From NCBI GenBank assembly GCA_038502055.1, contig JAXRKN010000039.1, positions 186,001 to 250,000 of the forward strand: a DNA stretch of 64,000 bases. Direction: 5' to 3'. Made by a program: the position numbers and the translations under genes. Shown piece after piece: positions 36,507-47,000 of the stretch. Position 1 is the first letter of the stretch. Each line of letters opens with the position of its first letter. Source of the DNA: Tanytarsus gracilentus (Eukaryota; Arthropoda; Insecta; Diptera; Chironomidae). A model generated the notes under the pieces. The model did no database searches and had not been told where the DNA came from. It saw only the letters and a list, made by a program, of their open reading frames with translations.

Positions 36507-39500
36507 TTTTACCCTTTTAAAAATTTAAAAATTTAATTTAATATTCAACTAAAAAAAGCCTCCTTTGATTTGTTTTCAACAATTTCATTCGCATAATACT
36601 GGAACTTTTTTTTGTAGATAGATGGAGGAAAATTTGTTTTAAGCCACACGTGTGTTAAAAAAATATTCAGCTTGCATAAAAGCATCCCGACCATAAATTT
36701 TCAAACTCGATATAAGTGTATGCTGTAATTACTATGAGCCCGCTTGCTCGCAGATCCGCAAACAGCCTGACGCTTTTTTCAATTAAAAAACAACTTTAGA
36801 ACAAACGGCTCAATGGGGTATACATGTACAAAAGAGAGGGAAAGAATGGAATTTACATTTCTCTGCTATCATCATCATTGCATTGCAATTTTTTTAGAAA
36901 TAGAAATTTAAAAATTTTTAAAATCATTTAAATTATTTTATTTTGCCAAAAATTAGAATTTTAAAATTTTGTCAAAAATAGTAAGATAACAAAAAGCGAG
37001 AAAAGGCTTTTAAATATGTGAATGAGAACGAAAAAAATTATTTTCCCTACATGGAATTGGAATTTTGTGTATGAGGAAATCGTGTTCCAGACGTGACGTT
37101 CATTCGTAGTTTTTTTGAAAAACGTGATTGTGATGCCTGAAAATGGTTTTAATTTCAATTTTACGAAAGGCAGATATTGAGGCATCTGGAATTTATAGGA
37201 ATAAATTTCAACTGAAATGTTTGCCTCTCTGCCAACGTTGCTTATCTCGTTCGTTCATCGTGATCGTAAAGCAAATATGTGCGGAGAAAGTAATTTCCCA
37301 GGTAATGGATTTTTTCTTTATAAAAAATAAGGTCACTCATTTGACACTGTTTAAATGTCAAATCATCAACGTCACAATTTTCCGACTGGTTTTTTTCACC
37401 CCTCAAGCTAATCTTTTATCAGTTTGAAAATTGTTCAATTACAAGGAAAGACGATACTTTTATGGTATTTTTAGACGGGAAAGGAAGACGCATTAAAGCG
37501 CAATAAAAGAGAAGAAGAATAAAGGACGCGAAAAATCGATAAAATCACTTAAGGTATCAAGAATTGATGGAATTTTTTAGCCTCTTCGCAACGTAAAAGT
37601 AAGAAAGAAAAATCTTTTAAATATAACAATGGAACAAGTTGAAGGAAAGTGAAGAATTAGCAATGTAAAATTCACAAAAGACATGCACGCATAAAACCTC
37701 TCCCACACGTACACGTATGCTACATGATAACCCTAGGCAATTTGCAAAAAAATCTCAACTTGAGATGTTTAATAACGCAGAAAATTAAAGGGAACTCGAC
37801 CGCATCTCTGCAATCGAAAGTATTAGTATTACTCTATATTATGATGCTGATCAAAATTCAAACTTTTCCGCCGGCAAATGATAAAGAGATTTCTCTTGGG
37901 AGCTCAACAAAAATCATAACAATATATGATGATTTCTCCCTTTACTCTAACTGAATAATGAGTTGAAATCATAAAAATTTTAATGCAAGGGGACAGAGAA
38001 AACACAATGAGGTTGTGTGTGTGTGTGTTTGGGGAAAATCATGTGGAAAATATACTTTTATAAGAGACTTAACAACCGGAATCCTTGATGTAGCCACGTT
38101 CTTAATCCCATAAAAGAGAGCCACTTCTTCAATGATCTATGGATACCACTGAAATATTAGTATGCAGGAAAAGTTTTTCTTTTCCGATGCCCTCCATCGC
38201 CTTTTCATACATGAAGTTGGCATCTTCAGCCAAAAGATAATCTTTATGATGGGGAGCACATATCGAAAAAAAAGATATTTAAGTGGATAGTCAGATTTAT
38301 GCATTAATCATAAGAAACTTGATTTTTAATTTTTCTTACTCAAACGCTAAATGTTTTTAATCATCTTTATTCCAATGCGCCACTTATTGAAGCAAACAAA
38401 CTGTACGTTAAAACAAATTAAATTTTTTACGCATAAACCTTTTAACTTGAAAGCTTCTTCAAGTTTCTTCACGGAATAATCGTCCCAATAAGTAATGGAA
38501 AAACTTTTTCTGAAAATGTAAAAGTAATAATTATGTACGTATCATGAGCTTCTCTCCTTCAACTTTCTTCGGGCAAAAACTTATTTTCCTTTCCTGACAG
38601 CTGCCTCTCCTTTCTAAATATACGCAAGAAACTTTTCGAAAACTTGCGGCGGTCAGGATAAAAAAGATTTTGGGTTAATCATTACATCGGTTTGATGACA
38701 GCAAATAAAGAGAAAGAAAAATTCATCACTAAAACAATCAATCATGTCAACGTTGTGTACTTTTGAAAGCTGATAGTTGTACAATTACTCTTTGTCGCCA
38801 GCAACCAACGTCGTTGAGGACTCGAGCAATTCACTTTTTTCTATCTTGCAAAAAACATTGATTTATAGAAATCTTTTTTATACGGGTATACTCATCTGCC
38901 TTTGTCATTTCCGCTTATATTCGATTTCATTATTGAAATTACAAACAAACTCTCTTGACTTTCTTTGATATCGAGTAAAGTAATTGTAACGCCGTCTTTG
39001 TTATTCAGATTCACAGCCATCCACTCGTCTCTCAGCTTGGGTCTTTGTGATGTAAATTCAATTAATTGAAGTGTTCCTTTGTAATCCGTTCAAAAAGGAT
39101 TGATTACTTTCGAATATTAATAGGATTCTTTTGTCATAATATTCCGCTATTAATGAAAATTGTGACGATCATCAGACTGCAAGTGCAACTGTTCAAAAAA
39201 AGCTCTTTATATAGACAATAAAAGTTGATTAATGTTTTAAAGGCAACTTCCAGCATGTGGAACATAAACGACTCATAAAATTTATATTATCTAGAATAAT
39301 ATTTTTTTATTACGGTCAAAAGACACAAAAAGCTAGTGTATGAATTGCATGCATAAATAAATCATTTAACATGCACAACTCGCAAACGATAAACATTAAT
39401 CTACAATAAAATTGAACACACACACAATTTCGAGTTTCTCCAGGAAGATGCATTGCAAAAAACCATTTCCTCTGCATGGCAATCAATTTAATTTGACTAA

Positions 39501-39575
39501 AACGACATTTTAATACTTTTAAATTATTTATTTAGTGGTCACATATTTTTTTATCGCGACAAAACCCTTGTTATG
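36507..39575. other. Intergenic region upstream of the Tom40-like gene
   Basis: Nothing supportable as coding is seen on either strand. It contains the promoter of the - strand Tom40-like gene at its left edge and the 3' end of the 66-aa membrane protein gene at its right edge, plus a (GT)n run near 38020. Confidence 0.5.
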
Positions 39576-39776
39576 CTATGTTGGCATTTCACTTTTTCGC
39601 CTCGCAACAATAATTGGATTCTCATAGGGATGTCGAAGTCTACGACGAACAAGAAAAGCAGCAATCACACACAAAACCACCATTAAACACGCAAAAATTG
39701 TCATTTTCAGTGCTATATAACGTTCATCATCCTCAATAAAATTTTGACCAACTTCAGTTGTAACTTCAGAATTCAT
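39576..39776 (-). CDS. 66-aa single-pass membrane microprotein
   Basis: An uninterrupted frame starts at ATG 39774-39776 in a good A-rich context and ends TAG at 39576-39578. The peptide has an acidic N terminus (residues 1-20, ending IEDDERY) and one hydrophobic helix at about 26-43. A strongly basic tail follows (RRRLRH, then ARRKSEMPT). That gives a clear N-out/C-in topology by the positive-inside rule. No signal peptide is visible. It lies 211 bp downstream of the chimaerin stop on the same strand, with an AATAAA (39840-39845, - strand) between them, so it is probably a separate transcript. I do not recognise the family. The regular architecture argues for a real small protein, but a chance frame cannot be excluded. 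Confidence 0.55.
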   Translation of the reverse strand: MNSEVTTEVGQNFIEDDERYIALKMTIFACLMVVLCVIAAFLVRRRLRHPYENPIIVARRKSEMPT

Positions 39777-39839
39777 TCTTTCCTCGCAAAAATCTCAAAG
39801 TGAACTGAATATTTTTTTTACATTAAAGGAAGTTGTTAC

Positions 39840-39845
39840 TTTATT
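39840..39845 (-). terminator. Candidate polyadenylation signal of the chimaerin gene
   Basis: AATAAA on the - strand lies about 145 nt downstream of the chimaerin stop codon (39988-39990) and before the start of the microprotein gene. Confidence 0.4.
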
Positions 39846-39987
39846 TCTATTCATATTTCAGTGGAGACAATTTTCTCATTTATAAAATTGTAAATGCCAA
39901 AAATTTGCATACATTTATACTAAAAAATAAAATTTTCTTTAAATATGTATATTGTATATGAGATAAATTCGATGGTTATAAATATAT

Positions 39988-42900
39988 TCAGAATATCGAT
40001 TTGCAATGCTTAATTATATTGGTTAGTACATAAATCTCCTGGGACATATCGGTTAGCTGATGAGGTGGAGTAGCAATTAAAGTTGGAGCGAAGACAGTTG
40101 CTAAATTATATTCGGTCATCTTATTCACTGCCTGTTGGGAGGCGACACTTGAAAGTAAAAACAGTAATTTTAATTTATGCACTATTTATAAGAAAAGATG
40201 TAACAAACCGATTTAAATGCATGATTATGAATTTTAGACAATTGTAGTGGGCTGAAGGTAAAATGCGCATCGCTTCTTTCAGCCTTTGAATTATAGTTGC
40301 TTCATTTTTTTCTGCAGATATATCAATAAATACCGGATATGCTTGAAAAGTTACCAGCGGTATGGGAAGGAGTCTTAAGAAGAGCTTCAGTGTTCCAGTA
40401 ATGACCTAAAATATTTTTAATTAATTAAATAATTCGAAAAATTGTAAAAAAGTACTGACATTTATACTGTAAGCCGTCTCAGACAAGTCAGTCTTCTCTC
40501 CTTCCTTATCGAGTGCCAACTTTAACGTTTCGATTTCATCAGTGAAACCAGAAATGCGATAAATTCCCTCCTGCTGTAATCCTCTTTTCTCAACCTCTGA
40601 AACGCACTTGCTAATAACAAAGGGAATTTGACATTTATGCGCTTGGACAATTGTTGTTAAGTCAATTCCAAAAATTCCACGAATTTTCTTTAAATCAGGC
40701 ACGCATTTGGGCGGTAAAAGCTCAGAACATTTTTTATGTGCAATAAAACCGCAGTCATCACACTTTACTCCCTGCGCCGTAAATCCCCAAAGAAAGTTAC
40801 CGCAAAACTCACAAAAATTTATTCCTTTAAAGTTGGTTATTGTGAATCGATGAGCCTTTTCATACTCAAATAGTTCTTGCTCTTGAGTAATCGAATTAAA
40901 TGTATTATTATCAATATTTGCACCGTTTGATTCAATGATGTCTGGCATTAGAAGTGGCTGAGTTTCGTCACTAATGTTAACGCTGCTGTTGTTAGTTGTG
41001 TTACAATCAAGTAATTCTCGAACCTTAAGCGACTGCCTTAATTCATGGGAAATTGCTTTTAACTTGCGACGATTTAGTGTCATGTAGGGTGATTGTTGGA
41101 AGGAACTTTTAGTCTGAATCATCATTTGATGGATAATTGGCGATGCTTTTTTGTGTAAGTAGAAATTTACTAAGCCATCAGCTACCAAATCATAAATTGA
41201 TTCGAACCGTTTAAAGTCCTCTTTTAGGTAGTGGCCGTATTGAGGGTTGTAGTAAATTTTATAATGCTTCGTTTTTCCGTCAAAACGCAAAGAGAGAGTA
41301 AAAAAATCTACACTCCCTGGAGACTTTCGTACGAAAAAAAATCCATCTTCACGATTATAAAAGATTTCTTCCGTTTTTTTATGATCAATTTCACCATGAT
41401 ATTCGAGTCCGTAAAACGATGGTCGATCAGCGACCGTGTTCGAGCATAAAATTGGATTAGGTTTCGGTGCTTCGAGTTGTAGCTGAAGTACTGAAATTTT
41501 TTATAAAACAATTGATTAAAATTTTTGGAAGCAATTTTTTTATTCATGAATTAACAATTAAATTTTAATTAGTTTTTTTAGTGGATTGAGTAGAAGCTCG
41601 CAAACGAGAAATCACTTCAGTAAAAATTAATGTGCCGCAAAAAACGAGCACTGTTCCAATCCAGTGATAGACTGTGAATGGATTTCTAAAGTAAACAATT
41701 GAAAATAATAGGGAAACAAATTTGCGGAGAGTAACAACGAGAGTAACTGTTAGCGAGGCGCATTCGGTGGTTAAAACGTAGACAGAAGAGATACAGATGT
41801 ATTGTGTTAGAACATTTCCGAGTAAATAAAGCCATAAGATTGGTACATCAACATCAAGTATTGGGATGGAGTAAGGCTCTGAATTTGTTGCAATGAGTGA
41901 ATGATCCCAAATATTTTTGTAGAGAATAAAAAAGAAGGGAAGAGGAAGTAAATGTGTGTAAAACAGAGCTTCATCGGGATATTTGCCATAGCGTTTATAA
42001 AGAACTTCTTGATAGATACCCATTCTAGCCGAAATAAAAAGAGCAACTGTCAAAAGAAAAATACCGAGAGTCCACCAGAAAAATACACTAAACGAACTCT
42101 CTTCAGTCTCTATCTTAGTTTGTGTGCTTTTAACATCTGAACCGCTAACAATAGTGCACACAACTATGCCTGCCGATATCATGAACACCGAAAGGTATTT
42201 AGAGAAGTCATAGCGTTTGTTGAGTATAATAATACCCATAATCATGTTTGCAATTAATGAACCAGCTCTAAAAATCATATGTAATGGCATCGGTATATTA
42301 AAATCAAAGGCATAGTTGTTGCACACGCTAACTACAAAAAACATTGACACTAAAATTCCGTAGTCTTTTAGGCCGATCCGAGGCTTGACAGTTCCAAATT
42401 TTGACGTCACTACAAAGCCATGTATTGCAATGAAAAGAAACTGGAGGAACGTAATTAAATTTCCACTGCCGGGATCCGATCTAAAATGCATTTGCTCATG
42501 TAATAACTTTCTTATCGCAATAAAATCAACTCACTTGACTAGAAGCTCTAAAAATACAACATTAGAGCAACACCCAACAAATACTCCAATTATCGCTAGT
42601 GCAGCCTTAGTATTCATTTTTCTAAATACTTTTAAGTACAAGGTTTTGTACTTCGACCTTCTTTTAATAATAATCTTTAAAGATAATTTTTATTATTTTT
42701 AACTCAATAGTTTCCTAGTTTGTTAATATCAAGTGTTTTTGTTTTGAATATTTAAATGATAGCTTTAAATTTTAATGTAATCAACTACCTAATAAATTTT
42801 ATTAAATTTATGCCAAGAGAACTTAAAATATGTTAAAGGGGTGCGCAATGTTGCTTTGCATTGTTATAAAAGTGAGCAATTTTTTTAAATCAACATTTAA

Positions 42901-43264
42901 AACTTTTGTTGTTCATTTTAATTTTACTTTTCATATATTGATTTCAATCAATTTCATTTTTATAATTTTCAAAATTTTTTAGGCCAACCCCGAAGTTGTT
43001 TTAACAAGTTCAGAAAGGCTAAACACTTTCAAGCAAAAGCGCTTTCATTTTAAAACAGTAAATTTTTAATTAATGTTTATAATGAAACATTTTTAGTAAA
43101 TTTTAAAGCACATATTTTTTTCTTGAAATATAGTAAAATAAAAATAATTAATAATATAGAAATTTTAAATGAATGTCATATTTTGAGTTTGACTTGAACG
43201 ATTAAAAAATGTCTAAATTTAACTTACAATCCACTTTCCAAATCTTGGAATTTGGTGAAGACAT
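39988..43264 (-). CDS. RhoGAP5A: Chimaerin-type Rac GTPase-activating protein (SH2-C1-RhoGAP)
   Basis: Exons in coding order are 43228-43264, 40460-41490, 40209-40405 and 39988-40147. All phases agree, giving 474 aa (vertebrate alpha2-chimaerin has 459). Exon 1 encodes MSSPNSKIWKVD and joins to LQLQLEAPKP, matching the IWK..LYQLQQEAPRP start of vertebrate chimaerins. The SH2 domain spans about 38-125, with its phosphotyrosine Arg at 67 (FFVRKS). The C1 domain at 226-275 keeps the whole His/Cys zinc pattern H-X12-C-X2-C-X13-C-X2-C-X4-H-X2-C-X7-C. RhoGAP spans about 290-474 with arginine finger R324 in GIYRISGF and the NLATVFAPTLI motif. Chimaerins switch off Rac when diacylglycerol engages C1, downstream of receptor tyrosine kinases. 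The 1.7-kb first intron contains a complete SLC35B4-like gene on the same strand. The symbol follows the fly chimaerin; the orthology is inferred from domain order. Confidence 0.93.
41565..42617 (-). CDS. Efr: SLC35B4-like UDP-xylose/UDP-GlcNAc (or ER GDP-fucose) transporter
   Basis: Exon 1 (42535-42617, MNTKAALAIIGVFVGCCSNV) and exon 2 (41565-42480) join across a 54-bp intron to give 332 aa, the length of human SLC35B4 (331). Resemblance runs end to end: GCCSNVVFLELL, GSGNLITFLQFLFIA, IPMPLHMIFRAGSLIANM, SARMGIYQEVLYKRYGK, EALFYTHLLPLPF, TTECASLTVTLVVTLRKFVS and FRNPFTVYHWIGT. Alternating hydrophobic segments fit the ten-helix fold of nucleotide-sugar transporters. The protein ends KKTN, a canonical dilysine retrieval signal that points to the ER or early Golgi. 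The fly member, Efr, is an ER transporter linked to O-fucosylation of Notch; substrate cannot be read from sequence. The whole gene lies inside chimaerin intron 1, and its stop codon is 74 bp before the next chimaerin exon. Confidence 0.93.
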
Positions 43265-44077
43265 CGTTTTTAGTATCTTTGCATGATTTTTAATCACTTT
43301 TTATATTAAAAACTGTCTTAGTTTAGGTGAAACTTAATTATAACCGAGCATGTTGCTCACTTGTATATCAACAGAAATCAAAACTAGTCAAGAAAATTTT
43401 TATATGTTTGCAATTCAAAATATACAACTGTAAAATTTCTTACTCTCCCCTTGGGAAAAAATCTGTTAATTAAAAAACGGTTAATTTTGTTCACAATCCA
43501 AACAAGTTAAACTGATTCTTACAAAACATAATTACAAGGGGAGTTTATTATAAGGAACCTTTTTTTCTCTCAGCCGAGTAGAAGAAGAATACCCAATTTA
43601 AAAAGTGCATAAAATTTTTGTGTAAAATTAAAGCGAAATACAAAATGACAACTTAAGTTTTTCAGATCAAAATTTAAGAAAATTTTAAATCTTTTGAAAA
43701 TAATTAAAATTAATTACAACATTATAAATTTTCATTCATAATTAGAAATTTTTTCAAAAACTGCTAAAATGCCCATAAAATCATTTTGTAATTCTACCTA
43801 AACCAAATTTTTATGGCTTAACTTGTTGATAACTCACAAGCTGAGGAAATTTAAATTTGTTTAAATTAACCCACAATTAAAGCATTTGTTAGCATTTAAT
43901 TGGCATAAAAGCGTTAAATTCATTATAAAGTCACAATATTAATCAAATTTTAAGCACAAAGTCATTAAAATGAGTCGAAAATTGTGAAACATATTTTTTT
44001 TTGAAACACATTTCTGTTTTTGTGATAAAAAGTGATTGTAATTAAAATCAGGAAAAGTTTTAAAGTGCCTTAGAGAG
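43265..44077. promoter_or_regulatory. Head-to-head intergenic region between chimaerin and PLC-gamma start codons
   Basis: The 813-bp non-coding stretch lies between two divergently oriented start codons and must hold both 5' UTRs and at least one promoter of each gene. It is AT-rich. No TATA box or other core element could be singled out with confidence. Confidence 0.55.
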
Positions 44078-47000
44078 ATGTCGTTTATGAGCGAGAATGA
44101 GCAGATTTGCAATTGTTTGGAACGTGGAACGTTAATTACTAAATATTACATCAAAAAGCGACCGGAAAAGAAATGCTTGACTTTGAGACGTGAAACTCGT
44201 CAAATTCTCGTAAATCCAGTTTCAGCTGCTTCCTCATCAGCCAACAATGCTTCGAGAAATTCCTACGAATTCGCTCTGGAAATTCGTGAAATTAAAGAAA
44301 TTCGATTTGGGAAGAACTCGAAAGATTTCGATAAATGGGAAGAGAGCAAAAAAATTGACTTCCAGAAATGCTTTGTCCTCCTGTACGGCAATGAGTTCAA
44401 GCTGAAAACATTTTCCGTCGTTGCACATTCCGAAAAAGAATGTGAAATGTGGATAAAGGGAGTAAAATATTTACTCAACGACACGATTATATCTCCCTAT
44501 CCACTGCAAATTGAGCGATGGCTCAGAAAGGAATTTTATGCCATGGAAAACAGTAATAAGGCGTAAGTTAACATGCCAATTAGTAAAAAAGTTCTATTTA
44601 TAACCGTAAGCGGAACTGATGGGATTTTAGCGAAATGAGTTTAATTTACTAAATGGATGAAGGTTAAAAAAAAGTATAACAATTAACTATCCTAAAAATA
44701 AGATATTAAATGCAAATTTTGTTTCTTAAATCTGAATTAATTAATTTTATTTTAAACGAAATCTTTAAAATGCGCTACATTCCCATAAATTTTTATCCAG
44801 AAACTTTTTCTCACACTCGTACGTGTGCACATTTTTTATCTCTCAATATCTTTAATTGATTTAAATATTTATTGTTTCCGAACATCATTGCATTAAACAA
44901 TGAAATTAAATTTATTACAAGCATTCTCGTCGATTGTGAGAGTTTATTTACAACAAATCAAATTTTTCTGAAATATCAGTTTTCAGAATAAAAAAATTTG
45001 ATATCTGTTTCAGTTGTTGAAAGGTGTTTCGCTTAAAAATTAAAGACCTTTATTTAAAAGTTAAAAATTAAAATTTTTTTTTTTAGTGTCACTCTCAAGG
45101 AGGTCAAATCGTTTCTTCCCAAAATAAACTTCAAGATTTCCACATCAGATCTCAACCGTCATTTCCAACTCGTTGACACCAGAAAGCGAAACGAAATTGG
45201 CTTCGATGATTTCACTCGACTCTACCTGAATCTAATAAACGTTCCGACTTTTCTATTCGAGTGCTTTAATAGCCAAATGCCGTATTCAGAAAATGGTGAA
45301 ACAGTTACGCTGAAAGAATTTCAACGTTTCCTCGAGACAGAACAGAGCGATGAAAAATCGGAAGATGTTCAATTTATATCGAATTTTATACAAGAATTCG
45401 TGCAGGATACACAAAGAGAAGTTCAGGAACCTTATTTTACTGTCAATGAGTTTGTCGATTATTTGTTTTCAAAGCAAAACGAAATATGGGATGCGAATAC
45501 GTGTAATAGTGTTTATCAGGTGAGCCATTGATAACTTTTCTGATGTGATTATGATAATTTAAAAAGTATTTATTTATTTAAGGAAATGAAAAAGCCACTT
45601 TGTGATTATTGGATTTCGTCATCTCACAACACATATCTTTTTGGTGATCAATTTTCAAGCGAATCTTCCACTGAGGCGTATGTTCGTGCACTTCGAATGG
45701 GCTGTCGATGCATAGGTATTTTTCACCTTATTTCTCTCATACGAGGTAATAGAAACTCATCTCATTTATTTATTTATTTTAGAATTGGATTGTTGGGATG
45801 GACCCGATGGCCCTCTAATTTTCCACGGTCATACCTTCACAACTAAAATTAAATTTAAGGATGTTATTAAAGTGATTCGCGAGCATGCTTTTGTTACCTC
45901 GCAATTTCCGCTAATTCTATCGATCGAGCAAAATTGTTCATTGGTTCAGCAGAGAAAAATGGCACAACTGATGGTGGAGGTTTTTGGTGATATGCTGTTA
46001 ACACTACCAATTGAGAAAAATGAGACTAAATTACCATCTCCATATGCGTTGAGAAGAAAAATTATTTTGAAGCACAAAAAGCTCTGCTATGAGGGCACAA
46101 GTCACAATGCATTTTTTGTTGATGACTCGAATGGTGTTGTACGTAATGATTCAGCGAGTTTATTGCGACAGGATGATAATGAATTAGATATTAGGAACAC
46201 TGTTAAAAATGGAATCTTATATTTAGAAGATCCCGTCGATAAAATCTGGAACCCTCATTTTTTCGTCCTTACTCCGCACAATAAAATCTTCTATACCGAC
46301 AGTTATAGGTAAGGACACAAAAACAGGCGATCGACTGAAAACCGAAAATTGATCGAAAGAGTTGAAAAATTCAAATAATTTACTATTTTTATATATTTAA
46401 ATTAATCCAGGTTAGATCGCGATGATGCTCGAGATGAAGAACCTGACGCCTTAAATCGGCCAAAGGAGCAAACTTCAAATGATGAATTGCATTTTGGAGA
46501 AAATTGGTTTCATGGAAAACTTTCAGGTGGTAGAGAAGAAGCTGAGAGGTGAGTAGAAATTTGGGTTTATTTTTATGGTGAGTGCATCGACCAACAGATG
46601 CGCACTTTCTTAGTAAAAATAAATTTATAGTCAGTTTTCAAAAAAATGTGTGTGGAATGTTTTCGATGAAAGATATTTCGCAAAAATTATAAAATCTTTG
46701 GATAACTAAAAAATCGAAATTTTTCATTTTTCATCTGAATTTTAATAGTTTTTAAGGATGCTTTCAAGCGAAATCCATTATGTGCGTAAAAAAATCATGT
46801 TTCTTTTTCAGCTTATTACGTCAATTTTCTCATTTGGGTGATGGTACATTTTTGGTACGCGAGTCCGTTACATTTGTCGGGGACTATTGCTTATCATTCT
46901 GGCGGAATAAGCCAAACCATTGCAGGTGCTTAATAATAATTCGCTTATCAAAAATTTCTTGTCATTTCATCAAAAAAAATTTTTTTTGCCATTGATTTCT

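Noticed and set aside
41308..41547. 79-codon open frame starting MNKKIASKN
   Set aside because: It reads through the chimaerin splice acceptor in the wrong frame. The same bases in another frame encode the SH2 domain with the FFVRKS motif.
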